In this document: positions 40,610 to 53,400 of the stretch, one piece after another
Position numbering within the stretch: the stretch's first letter is position 1
Layout of the letters: the number at the start of each line of letters is the position of its first letter
Source of the DNA: Lasiodiplodia sp. COLG20
Lineage: Eukaryota; Ascomycota; Dothideomycetes; Botryosphaeriales; Botryosphaeriaceae
Length of the DNA: 64,000 bases
Assembly: GCA_009801085.1 (NCBI GenBank)
Contig: VNWV01000004.1
Coordinates: 1,054,001 to 1,118,000, forward strand
Reading direction: 5' to 3'
The notes under the pieces: model-generated
Databases searched by the model: none
The model's input: only the letters and a program-made list of their open reading frames with translations
What the model was told of the DNA's origin: nothing
Position numbers and translations under genes: made by a program

Positions 40610-43318
40610 ATGGCCGCCAGGGTGGTTCCCGCCCAGCTGGCCTTCCTTGCTATCTTCAGCCCCGCACTAGCCGCCAACGACGACGCGTTTCGCGACCAGC
40701 TGGTCTTCTACCACTCCAACAAAACCACCCGCCGCCATGATGACGAGGGCGACGAGAACGAGCGCCTGCGCCAAATTGGCCTGGCTCAGGGCATGGTTGA
40801 TTTCGCCAGGTGCGCATGCTCCCCAATTCCTGGCGCCTCTGGCTGACTTGTCCCAGGAGCTTCTCCGATGGCGAACCCATAGACCACGTCGACACCGAGA
40901 AGTCGCGCATCGTCATGCATGAGCTCGAGAAGGACTGGTGGATCCTGGCTGTAATGTCGCGCCCTTCCTTGGCCACACGCGCTCCGCTCTAACACCCAGC
41001 CAGTCAATCGACCTGACACGGCTCCCTGCCGCCCCGAGCTCCTCCACCGACCAGCCGGCAATCGAGTATTCGGCTCGCGAAGTCGCTCCTCCTGAGCTCC
41101 TTTTGCGTCAGCTGCTGCGAGCTCACTCCATATTTCGCCTGCATCACGGTCCATCTCTTGCCGATCTATACGTCCGATTGCCCCGCCAGAAATTCTGCGG
41201 CACGCTCGAGCGATTCTGGTCGCGTTTTTCGAAGGACTGGGATGTCTTGCTGCACGGGAATCCGGCTTCTGAAATCTATCCTGCCATGAAACTTGCTGCT
41301 GGTGGAGAACTGGGCATGGGCGTGGGCGAGGAAGAATGGGGAAGTGGCGAGAGAGAGGTGTTTGAGGACTTCACTAACAGGACCGAGGGCATGGTAGACA
41401 TGGTCGTCTGTCGCTTTGGCGAACCGCACCCTGCCAATCGTCACAATCAATCACTCGTGCCTGCCGATGACGAGGAACCCTGGATGGGTGCTGGTCGAAG
41501 CCCAGAGCCAGCTGACGGTGTCATTTTCTCCGGCGTGGGCGTGGTATCTCGCTCCTCGCTATACGCCATCTCCAATTGGATGCAATGGCTGTATACATAT
41601 GGTGACCATGCCTATGGCGTCAAGGAAAATCCGCACTCAGATCGCCGAAAACGAAGGCGTCGCGAACGCATGAGCAAGCCAACAAATCGATTGGAGCCAC
41701 ACAGACGAAATGCTTCCCAGAAGAGCGTGAAGGGGGCTCCTTCGAGAACTTCCACCTCCCTGCCCCCTGGAATCCCGCGCCCCATCGTCACAGCCGTAGA
41801 GCAATCCCTTGACCAAGCTTCGAACGCCGCAGACGCCAATCAAGAACAGGAGCGGGCTGCAGATGAGCAAGAGAGGTCTGACGGTGATACTTGGATGAAG
41901 TACTTGACGTGGGGTTACAGCACTGCCTGGGGCGGGACGCGCCCTAAGCCCGAGCAGCGCCTATCAGGGCAGAGCATCAAAGGCCACGACGAAGAAAACC
42001 AGGAGAAGAAACATCAGACATCAATGCGTCACATAGATCCTCAGCCTGACGTTGACCATGCTGGAGAAGCGGCAAAGGCTCAGATCAGACGAGAAAACCT
42101 CGGGCACTTCCTGATCGGCCTTCAGGGGGATCTTGAAGAGGTTATCATGAACGATGATGACGAAGCAGTTGCTGAAGAAGACGGCGATCCCGATACCGGT
42201 TGGGAGAGCCGCACGCTACTACGGACTTTGTACGTCAAGCTTCATAAGCAGCAAGAGCAGCAAGATGATGAGCGGTCATCAGAGGATACAATATTGCAGC
42301 CACAACCTCAACACGAAAGGCTCCGTATTGTGATCTACGTTGTGAGTTGATACAGATAACAGACATTTGCAATAGCTAACTCTTTCGATAGCATCGCCCC
42401 TTCATTACAATGATGCTATTCGAAGCCCGCACAGCAACGCTTTCCTATCCTGCATTCTACCGCCACCTCCATAGTTATTTGGCACCTTTACACAAGCCTC
42501 TTACCATTAGTACCTCGCCTAATCGCGTCGCTGCGCGCATCGCTGCATCGTCAAATCCATACACCACCACTGCAGGCGGAGCAGGGCCAAACGTGCAACC
42601 CATCTACGACCTCATCTACGATCCGCTTCACCTGACCGTCCACAGCAGCATTCCAAATATTCCCGAGCCAGGAACAGCAAGCGCTGAAGGGCTCAGTACG
42701 GGTAGCAGCTCGACTAATGGGCCCCAGTGGACCCGTGTTGAGGCATTGAATGTTCACTCACAGATTCTTGCCACGCTTGGGAGCGCTCGTCGAGCACCCA
42801 ACGACATTGAACGCACTGCCAAAACCAGCCGTGGTTGGTGGCTCGTTTGGATGCGCCTTCCGCCGTCCCAAACTTTGCCAGATAGTATGGCAATGGCAAC
42901 ATCACCAGCTCTTCCTGCCTCAGAGGGAGGAGATCTATCAAAGAAAGCATCAGTGTCATCACTAAAGCAGCAATCCTCGTCGAGTTCTAGAAACGACCAT
43001 GACGAGGAGGTCATGTCCACGAAACTCCTGGATCATCCTGTATTGGCAGAATCACAAAATCTGCCTACGGCCACACTCCGCGAGGCTCTCCTTATACGAC
43101 GATCACGCGAAGCAGGCCCGCCCAATATCCGTAACAGTAGGCATGGCGGCGGAGTTAGCGCGAGTGGAAGCAGCCTTTGGCGTCTCGGGTTGGGGAGCGC
43201 GAGCAACACGGCAACCACTGGGGGCGCAGCTGCTGGTTGGGGTCCGCGTGGTCTGGCCGAGGGCGTGGGCATTGATGCGAGGAGGTATGTCGAAGGACTT
43301 CTGAGCCTGAGTCGGTAG
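40610..43318 (+). CDS. CCZ1: Vacuolar fusion protein Ccz1
   Basis: Partner of Mon1 in the Mon1-Ccz1 complex, the guanine-nucleotide exchange factor for Ypt7/Rab7 on late endosomes and vacuoles. The model is join(40610..40809, 40857..40950, 41004..42341, 42392..43318), 852 residues. The first longin-like domain is MAARVVPAQLAFLAIFSPAL, DQLVFYHS, RLRQIGLAQGMVDFAR, VDTEKSRIVMHELEKDWWILASIDLTRLP. The second follows around LYAISNWMQWLYTYGDHAYG and, after a long disordered insert, in RIVIYVHRPFITMMLFEARTATLSYPAFYRHLHSYLAPL, which is joined across intron 3. The C-terminal part is Ser/Gly-rich. The splice joins AR/SFSDGEP and WILA/SIDLTRL are the decisive ones. The long insert is usual for filamentous-fungal Ccz1. 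Confidence 0.88.
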
Positions 43319-44256
43319 GTAGACTGCGGCTTTGCCCTCGGATAATGGCAGGGGTTGAATTTAAACTGGTCGCATGGTGATTTTGTTCTTGCTATCTACC
43401 AGTCTTTTATAGACTTGGCGGTTGTATGCTTGGTGTCTTCCAGAAGTTTGCCTGCTTGTGTGCGGCTTGATTTCCAACAGGTTGAAGGACCCCCTAAATT
43501 GGGGATGCGTGGGTCGAACGCAATCGATTCGGGGATGGGTTTGTAAGTAAGCTGTCTCTACGCCTGTGCAATATTCTTGGCATAGTCCTTATTGTTGCAT
43601 TGTAGGAGGTTAACGTAGAAAATCAGCCTGGAAGAACGCCTGGACTTTGGTTTCGCAATTACATGGTTTCGCACTTCGACACTTACGGGCATTCCTATCG
43701 TTTCGTGTCTGTTGCAGCTGCCTTGTAGATCGACCGCGAGGCGGTCTGCTTCCTACAGGGATCGTATTTTGTTGAGTCGTATGAGGTTCAATTAGTCTCA
43801 GTTCTGAAGCAGATCTGTGGATCTAAGATCGGAGATAAGCTGACAGGACGGGTGTTGCGGCCGAGAAGCGCCTAATAGACGAATTTACCTTCACGGCCAC
43901 GCGAGAAAAAGCTAGCAGTCAATCTCGCCGGAAGGTGTCAGCCGAGATGAATATACGCTTGGAAAACGGGACGATGGATTGCGCTGCCCAATTTTCGGTT
44001 TATCTGAAGCTGAAACGTGCCAGTCTGAATTTTGTCAAAGAAATTACCGTTAATTCAATGCCACATGCCCACCATTGAAAGCGAATGGATCAATCGTTCA
44101 CAGTAGGGTCCACATCACAAGAACGAGCATCACTCAAGAAAACAAGCCGCTAGGATAGGCTCAGTGCAGTCTCTATGGTTGCGCTTGGCTAAGGAAATGA
44201 ACAACACTGCATATCAGGGCGTGCTATGCCAACATATTCCGACAGTTTTGGTCTTT
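43319..44256. other. Intergenic, convergent 3' ends
   Basis: About 0.94 kb between the convergent CCZ1 and SAP-like genes; short frames only, none supported. Confidence 0.6.
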
Positions 44257-45172
44257 CTAACGACTCGCAGCGAAGCCGGCCGCCTTGGGGGCAAGAAGGT
44301 CGTCCAGGAAACCGTTCCAGACCCTCTTGATGGTACTTTCGGTTTGGGCAACGCTTCTGGATGCAGCCGAAGTAGCGGCACTAGCAAGACCCTGGAAATC
44401 GATGGCAGAATTGTCGGTCACATCGCTGAGTGCAGAAGGTGCATGGAAATATGTCGTGTCAGCGGAGACCGTGCTGATCTCCGGGCGCATGGGTTGGGGC
44501 TGCAAGGCAATCACGTCAGCATCAGTCAAACTCCGGACGGAAGACACAGGGGCTTACAGATTCGAGCTCCTCAATAGTCTGGGCGCGAGGGGAGTTGAAA
44601 TTGATGTCCGGAAGCAGCGGGACGCGAACATTGAACGACTCAGCCTCGGCGATGCGTTCGGGGAGATAGGCAAAGTCGATTGTGGAGCTGTCGTTGACGG
44701 ACTTTAGGGTGCGGCTGGTGTTGAAGTGGCGGGCGGGCTGCGCGGGAGCGGAAGCGGAGGCATCGGCGGTAGGGCGCTTGCTCGTTTCGACAGCAGAGCT
44801 GAAGCCACGAGCCTGCAGCGAATCGGCGGTCAGGCGCTCAGTAAGCTATACGAGGGCGTTAGCGGATTGTGTGCAATCGCCGAATGGAAGGGGGGGGTCC
44901 GGATCGGTGTGGTAGCACCGGAGGGAGGAGGGGATGCTTACCTCAGACTTGGATCCGACGGTGGGAAGCTGCCTCCGGGCACACTCTGCACGAAGGCCGG
45001 CGATATCTTTTGGAAGCCTGACCGCCGGACGCTCGGCGGTGAGCAGGGGAGACGGGAAGGTGGCAGGGCCGGTCATGTGCAGGCCGCGCACCTGGCGGCT
45101 GCGGACGACCTGGCGGCTGTGGGCGGATAGGAATTTGAGGGCACGCATGGACGAGGCTCTGCTGGCAGACAT
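44257..45172 (-). CDS. Mitochondrial protein with SAP-like motif
   Basis: The model is complement(join(44257..44499, 44558..44845, 44942..45172)), 253 residues. Introns are 58 and 96 nt with GTAAGC donors. The N-terminus MSASRASSMRALKFLSAHSRQVVRSRQVRGLH is an Arg/Ser-rich mitochondrial presequence. A SAP-like helix-extended-loop-helix spans the first junction: DIAGLRAECARRQLPTVGSKSE joined to LTERLTADSL. A conserved-looking TSRTLKSVNDSSTIDFAYLPE follows, and the C-terminal part is Ser/Ala/Val-rich. SAP modules bind nucleic acid, and here the pattern GLxxECxxRxLPxxGxKxEL is good. I recognise the type as a fungal mitochondrial protein of unknown function, but cannot give a name. Confidence 0.72.
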
Positions 45173-46475
45173 TTTGGCGGGGACAGACAATCGGCAGCGG
45201 ACGGGCTCAGGTGGTAGGAATAAGAGGTGAGACTCGCAAGTGATGATGCGGGCTGTTGAGAGACAGACGGTGACGGCACGGGCGTTGTTGGGGAGTCGGG
45301 GCGAGGGGCACCGGGGCGTGAGGGGGCAGGCACACTTTATATTCACGAAGCACTTTCGGACAAGCTTATCTAGGCATAGGAATGCAGGACAAGACGTGAA
45401 GTGCCAGGCACAGCTGTCTTGTTGAGAGCCACGAGCTCACGGACTGGCGGGAGCAGGAGCTCTGGACAGTCCCTGGCCCGTGTGCCCCGCTTTCTGGACG
45501 CACACCACACCGCCCGCCAACGCCCTCCAATCGCCGTATCGCCGGTCAACCCTCCCCGCATGCATCGCGCCATGCCTCCACCTATCGCTCACCCGACATC
45601 TCACCACGAGCCCCAGCCCTGCGATTGCCGCTCCGCCTTTGCTCGCCGGCGTCGGTGGTCGCTGGCGCCGTCGTAGCGGCAGCCCGCCGGATCCCCTCGC
45701 GCCTCACTGGTCGCCGAGAACGCCTCGTCTGGGCTGCTGTCGCAGCTGCGTCGACGTAGGTACGACCACGCCCTGGCTGTGCGCTCAATATTCGATTCGA
45801 TAGCGCGCGCGCTGAAGGCCTCCGCGATAGGGGGCCCCCCGGACGCGCGCGCGGCATTTCCTCTTCGCGGTGCGATCGTCGCCAGCCGTTGCGCATGGGC
45901 TGCGCTACTCTGGAGCTGCGGGCCAGACGCATGTCGTGCGAACAGCTCTGGGCCGGCCAGCCGTCGTGTATGTACGTCGCTGACGACGTCAGGGCCGAAT
46001 GGAACGCGTTCTTGGGCCTGGGGCGTTTCATTGCTGCACAATAGGCCACACCTAGAAATTCCGGCAGCCACTGGGGGCGCACGCCGCGCCTTAGTCAGCC
46101 GCCAAGGCGCGCACCTGTCGCCCGCGTGCCTGTAGATCGCTGTGTCGCGCAGCGCCAGACAACCCGCGCCGGCTCCCTCTTCGACGGGAGGCGGCCCTCG
46201 ACGCCCAAGTGACGTCCAATCCTCCACTTCTCCTGCCTCTAAACCCCAGTGGCTGCAGACTTTTCGCCCGCCGCGTGTTCTCAGCATTCAAAAAGCGGAA
46301 AGCTGCGCTTTGAGCCCGGACGCACAGCCCGCAGCCGCTCATTCTGCCCCGGAAACAGTCACTTCCTGCCTCGCCTTTGTGTCTTTCGCGACGACTCCTC
46401 TACCGGGTCTGCTTAACTGCGTTGCACTCGGTGTCGATGCTCCCTCGTTCTCTCCCGATCTGCTAGCGATCCGCC
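45173..46475. promoter_or_regulatory. Divergent upstream region of the SAP-like and yapsin genes
   Basis: 1.3 kb of GC-rich sequence without a supported gene; the frames on both strands are Arg/Pro/Ala-rich as expected from base composition alone. Confidence 0.55.
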
Positions 46476-48028
46476 ATGCTCTCGTCCCGCTTCCTCGCAA
46501 GCTGGACTGCTGTCCTTTCAGCCTTGCCGCTGGCCACCGCCTTCTACCCGTATGCCTTCGATGCGAACCCCTTGCGTGCGCGCGGCGAGCCCTCCGCCGG
46601 CGCTGATGCTGCCCTCTCCTTCGCTTTGCCCCTCCGCCGCACTCGCACCAAGCGGGACAGCCAGTTCAAGGTCGTCTCCGCCACCGAGCCCACCCAGACG
46701 GACAGCGTTGCCGTAGACACGGACGGCAACGACTTCTCCTATTTCTCCACCCTGCGTTTCGGCAGCAGCGACAACGAGTACAATCTCCTGCTGGACTCGG
46801 GCGCTGCTAACACGTGGGTAATGGGGTCCGAGTGTGCTACCGATTCATGCGCCAAGCACAACACGCTCGGCTCCAGCGACTCCAGCTCGCTCAAGGTGGG
46901 CAGCCTCTTATCTATCAATGCCGATCGACGTTACTGACCAACCATGTCCAGGTCACTGATGACACCTTCTCCATTTCCTACGGCACTGGCAGCGTCAATG
47001 GCACCATTGCAAGCGACACGGCCCACATCTCCAATTTTTCCGTCGACCTTACTTTTGGTCTTGCTGGATACGCGTCCTCTGAGTTTTCCTCGTATCCCAT
47101 GGATGGCATCCTTGGACTGGGTCGGGCCGACAAAACCGACAATGACGTGACCGACGGCACTATCATGGACGCCCTCGCTAAAGCTTCTCTCATCCCGGCC
47201 AAGCTGTACGGCATCCATCTCTCGCGCAGCTCGGATGACCTCGATGATGGGGAGCTCAACTTTGGTGCCCCCAACCCCAACCGCTACAGTGGCGATCTCG
47301 CATGGACCAGCACTATTGACAACAATCGTGGCTTTTGGGAGATTCCGATCGCCGACGCCGCTTTCGACGGCACCTCAGCTGGCTTGACCGACAGAACCGC
47401 CATCATCGACACCGGCACTTCATACATACTCGTTCCTGGCGATGACGCTGCAGCTTTGCACAAGCTCATCCCGCAGTCGTCGCAGAATGGCGAGCTTTTC
47501 ACCCTTCCCTGCAGCACCACCCAGCCTTTGCAACTAAGTTTTGGCAAAATTGCCTACAACATCTCAGCCAAGGACTATGTGGGCAGCAATGTTGGTGGAA
47601 GCACCTGTCAAAGTAACATTGTCGGTCGCCAGACTTTCGGTGAGAAGCAATGGCTAGTTGGTGCCGTGTTTCTGAAGAATGTGTATACAGTTTTCGACTA
47701 TGACAAGTCCCGAATCGGATTCGGCACGAAGACCGCCGGCTCGTCTCTGGCCGAAACTTCAGCCAGCCCGACATCCACTGCTTCCACCAGCTCGGGTGCA
47801 AAAGGCTCATCCAGCTCGACTGCGACCGCGTCCATTGCTCCCTTGGAAGGCTCGGGGTCAGAATCGCAGTCGACCTCCAGCTCCGGCTCTGCAACGGCTG
47901 CAGCTTCGACTGCGACACAATCGTCCGCTGCCTCAGCCCCTGCTGTTAAAGAGGGGCTTGGGTTGAACGCGAGAACAGGAGCACTGCCTCTGCTTATTGC
48001 TGTGCTCTATCTCGTGGTTGTGTTCTGA
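46476..48028 (+). CDS. GPI-anchored aspartyl protease, yapsin type
   Basis: Secreted pepsin-family protease tethered to the plasma membrane or wall. The model is join(46476..46895, 46952..48028), 498 residues, one 56-nt intron. Signal peptide MLSSRFLASWTAVLSALPLATA; a propeptide ending in the basic RRTRTKR, a likely processing site; first active-site motif LLLDSGAANTW (DSG instead of the more usual DTG); the flap YGTGSVNG; second motif AIIDTGTSY; a Cys pair (LPC..STC) in the C-lobe; and VFDYDKSRIGFG at the end of the fold. A Ser/Thr/Ala-rich stalk (about 410-475) and a hydrophobic C-terminal tail (GALPLLIAVLYLVVVF) are the expected GPI signal. DSG at the first site occurs in active pepsin-family enzymes, so activity is probable. 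Confidence 0.92.
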
Positions 48029-49033
48029 ACATAGAGTGCAAAAAGCTGGTACTACTTCAGCGGTTCTATACTACTCACAAAAACGGGGGCTCGAACATGC
48101 TACATTTCATTGTAGAAACTAGTTTAATAGAATACAAGATTTATTACGGGTATCGTTTCACGCCAACCGTCATAAACTGTTGAAGTTTTGAAGAACTTCC
48201 ACTCCAGGCAATGCTGTGGTTTACCACCACCTGCTCACTCAGGACGTCGTAGTCCCGCAAGGATCGTCGTCTGATCCTAGGTTCTTAGCCGAGGCCTATT
48301 GGGCAATCCCGAAGCAGTATCGAGTATATTGCCTACTCGTCGATCAATCACACGTCTGCCCGCCCATCTTGCCAGATCCCTGGGCACATCACATTCTGAT
48401 TTGAGCTAGTAAACATAGCAGACGTCAGGTATCCATGCCACCCTACGCGAATGCCGATGGTGTCAATTGGCTGCTCAACACTTCCTAAGTAGCGTGGTGT
48501 TGAAGAAGGTATGCTCGGTTCTTACGAAGGCCGGGGTGACGGCCTCCACAAGCGTATTCCATAGTACTCTGATCCAATTGTCTTCTGATTAAGCAGAAGC
48601 GCAATGCAGGATACCTCTCGGGCCGGGTTGACTGGTCAGGGAACGAGAGTGGTAAGGACGAGTAATCGACGGTTCAACTGTAGAATTGATAGAAGCTGAA
48701 GCGGGATCTCGAACCTGACCGCATTTTCTTCGAGAGACAAATGAATGACTATTTCTGTCACGGAAGCAATGCAGCGGCAGTGAGATGGCCAGCAGGAGAT
48801 TGTAGTGGAGGGTTGGCGCGAGGTGCGAATAAGGTTGTTTGCCATTTAGTGGCGCACGCGATCCAAAGGCTCGGCAGGATTACCAAAAGCGTCCCCAGAA
48901 GCGGGACATGAGGATTGGGGGGTTCTCTCGCGGGCGCGGGCGCGGGAGGCGGGCAGCAGCGAGGCGAAGGACGGTGGTGTGTCTCGACTTTTCGCGTGCG
49001 CAGCCAGTAACCTCAGGCCCATTTCTCACCTCC
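48029..49033. other. Intergenic region
   Basis: 1 kb with no supported gene; it includes the lipoate ligase promoter. An in-frame ATG at 48839 would extend the ligase by a basic Arg-rich 65 residues and is treated as leader. Confidence 0.55.
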
Positions 49034-50432
49034 ATGCTCGTTGCGCGCCTGCCCGTCCTGCGCCGCAGCGCAGCACGGCTCCCGACGAAGCCCACGCGAT
49101 GCTTTGGCTCGCTGGCTGACCAGCTGCAGCGCCCGGGGGCTCAGGTGCATGCTTTCGTCTCTCGGTCGCGCGACCCGTACGTCAACCTGTCCATCGAACA
49201 CTATCTGCTGCAGAAGTCGGCTCACGACTCGGTTGTGCTCTTCCTGTACACCAACCGCCCGTGCATCGTCATCGGCCGCAACCAGAACCCCTGGCTGGAG
49301 GTGAACCTGGGCCTGCTGCGCGGTGGCGCCGTCGACCTGGTGCGCCGCCGCTCTGGCGGCGGCACCGTCTTCCACGATGAGGGCAACGTCAACTGGTCCG
49401 TCATCTCGCCGCCCGCCCACTTCACCCGCGACAAGCATGCCGAAATGGTGGTGCGCGCCCTGAGGCAGCTGGGAGTCGAACGAGCCAGAGTCAACGAGCG
49501 TCACGACCTCGTGCTGGACCAAGGCCCGCGCTCTGTGAACCCCGTCGCCGCCGACAACACGCACCGCACGCCCTTCACTACGGATGACCCGGCCGGCCCA
49601 CGCCCGCTGAAGGTCTCAGGCTCAGCGTACAAGCTTGTCCGCGGCAGAGCGCTGCACCACGGCACATGCCTGCTCGCCTCGCCCAATCTTGCCATCATCC
49701 CCCAGTACCTACGTTCTCCCGCAAAGCCTTACATCAAGGCCCTCGGCGTGGAAAGCGTCAGCTCACCTGTCTCAAATATTGGCATTGCGAACCAAGACTT
49801 TGTCCGTATTGTCCAGCACGAGTTCAGCCGCATGTACGGCATTCCTTCCGCCGGCCCGAGAGCCATTGAACTTGGGGAGCAGCAGCTCGAGCTCCCGGAG
49901 CTGCGGAAAGGTTGCGAGGAAATGAAGGTGCGTTTCAGCGACTCCACTTATGCCTGTCCCGTGCTGACACCGGCCCAGACTCTTGACTGGACATATCTTC
50001 AAACGCCGAAATTCACTTTCTCTGTCCCTGCCCAAATTCAAGTCCCGGATGCAGCCCCGAGCGCACTCCCTGCTGGTCTTCCCCCGTCGGTACGCTTTCC
50101 CATTCGCAATGCCAAAGCCCAGCCATCTTGTGCCCGCTTTTCCACTGTCACAGTTTTCACCCCAGCAGATGAAGTGTCATGAGCGCTAATCCACGTTCTA
50201 GACCAACGTAATCCTGAGCGTCCATGGTGGGGCCGTCCACGAAGCATCCATTACCCTTGGGCCGACGTCACGTGTACCTACTGCTGCACAAGGCGTCCTC
50301 CATGGACTCAAGCTCCACGAAATTAGTGACTGGAGCCCGTTACTTCAGGAAATTAGCGGCAGGAACGATCCACATGTCGAACTTGTTGCGGACTGGTTGT
50401 GCAAAACACTACCAAGTCCGCGAAACCAATAA
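49034..50432 (+). CDS. AIM22: Mitochondrial lipoate-protein ligase, Aim22/LplA-like
   Basis: Attaches or transfers lipoyl groups to E2 and H proteins of mitochondrial 2-oxoacid dehydrogenases. The model is join(49034..50089, 50202..50432), 428 residues. MLVARLPVLRRSAARLPTKPTRCFG is a mitochondrial presequence. The BPL/LplA fold shows DPYVNLSIEHYLL, VIGRNQNPWLEVN, the RRRSGGGTVFHDEGNVNWS nucleotide-binding loop, and KVSGSAYKL with the catalytic Lys. The uninterrupted frame runs to a TGA at 50182, but a 112-nt intron (GTACGC..TTCTAG, branch GCTAAT) joins LPPS to TNVILSVHGGAVHEASITLG, the expected beta-strand end of the family, with the true stop at 50430-50432. The long intron and absence from simple frame analysis make this exon easy to miss. 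Confidence 0.88.
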
Positions 50433-53400
50433 AAGACGCTTTCGTGGACCCGACCAAATCGCCCTGTCATTGTTGCGCTGTAGTGGCTAATAGTAGAAAC
50501 CCATGTCCGTGCTGAATCCTTATTCGTGCTGGTGCCGCTACGTGGATTCATCAACGCCAAGGTCTCTGTGGGCCTTGTCGTAACATCAACGCCGGCAACT
50601 ACATCTCTGCCTTCTTACAAGTCCTTCCGTTCAACGCTGGAGTGGTAACGTAACACAAACTTCGGAGCCCGAGCACTCGCCCCGGTGTGATGGGCACCTG
50701 CTCGTTGCACTCTGGCAACTGGACGCACGTCTCGGTCTTTCATGTACAGGGTACCCTACCCGCGACCCACGTACCTTCCACCACTCGCCTGCTAATAATT
50801 CTTCTCAGAAGTGGGTTATGTCGATCGATGGAAATGGGCATACCCACAGTATGCTCCATCTCCAAGCTGTCCTCACGCAACACTTTGAGAAACGCGTGAT
50901 TTGCCATTGTCAGAAACCCTCGTGATTGCGGCACGCCATCAACGACGATTGAGTCACTATTGGAACTCGAGATGCCGTGATTCAATCGGGCCGTTGAGAT
51001 CGACATTCACGCAATAGTGGGAACTTTCTGCTTCTCTATCAAACCCTCAGTACCTGCTCTTTGGCACAGTCAGACGGACGTGTGAGCCAAGGGCTTCTTC
51101 CTCTGCCCCGCCGGAACACGCAAGCTTCAGATCCCTCGCCCCCCGCCACCGTGTGGTAGCTGGGTGTGGACGCATCTGTCCTACAAAGACTGCACAGTGA
51201 TGTGAGTCGGACGTGATGATAGACATACACTGAACATCATGATGTCCATCTTCCCCGGAACTGAAGCTCGACATCGCACGAGCAGGAGCCGATCTCCAGC
51301 CCACTAGCTGCACGTTGACGTTCGCCCTGTCAGCCGTTCGTGCGAGCATGGAAACCTTACCCAGCCAACAGGAGACGAGACAGCAAGGAAGAGTTTTTCC
51401 GCAGAGTCCTATCATTGGTGCTCTAGGGCTTTCCTCGGCATCGAAAGACGAGAATTCGCCTTCTCTGTTTTCCCGTAGCCCATCCCCTATAGCTCGGGCA
51501 ATGCGATAGATCGCCATTCAGACGTTATTCGTCCACGTGGTTGGGATTCGGAGACTGCCACACTACCGATTGTCCCAGCCTGACACAAGAGCATGCAGTT
51601 GCCCAGTTTCAGAGAAGTGGAGTTGGACACAGGCCGAGCTAAAGGGTAGAATGGCTCGGCCTCGCATCGTCATAGGGGACAAGGGCAATCATGCGGGCAA
51701 TGTAACAGCCTAGGTGCCTCAGGAATCAGCATGAGCAAGTCATGCCGCCATGCCACTTTCCCAGAGCCACGCCAACAAAAGGCGCAATATACGTCAGCTC
51801 GAGGAGCAAGAAGAGAAAATGAGGTATTAAAAAAGGCAAAATGGAAAATCAGCCCGAACCACAACCATCAGGCAGACCGCGTTACAGGACCGCAGACAGG
51901 ATCCGCATTGTGGGGACGGGCGGTAGTGGAAGGCAAACCAGAGCCTGACGTTCATCAGCCGTGGGCTCCACGAGTCCAGAACACAGCAGCCACAGAGGCC
52001 GCAACGGCTCTCCTCTTTGGGCGCTCCATCACATCACTGCCATCCCGTGCCTGCCCGGACGAACAGCCCAAGAAAAAATTTTCGTGTTGTCATTCTTCAG
52101 CCTGTCCATAGGCTTTGATTTTCATGTATGTACAGCAGCACCGGCGGCTGGACCTGACAACGCAAGCGGCAAAAGTCAATGCACCGTCGTCCTGCAGGCC
52201 AGGCTGGCGTCGCTTGTCGTGTTCGAGATGCACTGCCGGCCTATTCCCGCGACCCAGAGCTACACCCGGCAACTGCCACTCCGGCTGCCGACGAATGAGC
52301 TGTGCAGTGGCTGGCGCTTTTGTTGGTATGGACAAGCCTCTCGACTGGCTCTCGGCCGTTCCTCTCTTCCTCGACCTTGCCCTCGGTTTGGCGCGCACAA
52401 GCTCAGCCCCGTAAGCTGCCCCACGGGCTGTGCGCCGGGGAAGGACTTGTTGAGGCGGTGGCTTGCGGGAACGGTTGCGGAAAGGAACAAGTAGGACGGA
52501 GAAAGAAAAAAAAAGTCTGCGGGAGCGCGGAGGATGGTTGGCTGGACAATCGCGACGAGTCGGCGGCGCGGGGCGAAGCGACGGCGGGCGCAGCAGCTGT
52601 GGTTGCCCTACCGTGGCTGTCCCTCGATGCGATCGACGACAAGGACCCGGGCGATGCTCGCTCCACATTTTGCCCCTCTTCCAGCGCGCGCGCAGTTCCC
52701 CCAACATTCGCCCCATTGATCGGCCTGGGGATTGGCGCAGCACTCCGCGGGTGGAGCACTCGAGCAAGCGTGGTCTGACTCCTGCAACTGCACGCGGTGC
52801 TGCTGGCGCCGACGACCGACGGACGCTCGCCCGCCCCGTTTCGTTGAGCCTGGCGTCCGACGGGCCCCGGCCGCTGGGACCAGCTCTGTTGCGTGGCGAG
52901 CATATGCCTCTCTGCCCCTGCCTTCGTCACGCCCGGCAGGCGACGGACGGAGGGCGGAGCCAAGCAGCCGGACGCTGCTGTCTTCCGACCGGTGGAATGA
53001 CCGGAGAGGAGAGCTCGGCGGCGGCTCGCCAGAGGCTGGTTCGACATGCACCCCATATTTTCGTGCCGTCAGCACGATCCTCGGCACCCCCTGCCAGCAC
53101 GGAGGGCGCAGACGGACCGGGCGAGGCTTGTCGCACAGGGGGCCATGCTGCAGACCCAAGCGAGGCTGCATGCGCGCCATCGGTGATGATATGACGATGA
53201 CGATGACGGGGCTCCAGCGTCAGCGGCCTCGACGGCGGCCACGATGCGCATCTCCGGATGGAAAAGGGGGAGGGTGCGTTCCTGCTGCAGGGACGCCCGC
53301 ACTCGAGTCAATGGCAGCGTCGATGAACCTGCTCAGGGCTTCTCCGCATCTCGGATAGGCGCGGCTACGAGGGAAAGTGTGGAGAAGCCGTGCGTCGTTG

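Noticed and set aside
52090..53358. Several overlapping frames of about 200-240 codons on both strands
   Set aside because: Open in many frames at once, as GC-rich noncoding DNA often is; no conserved features.
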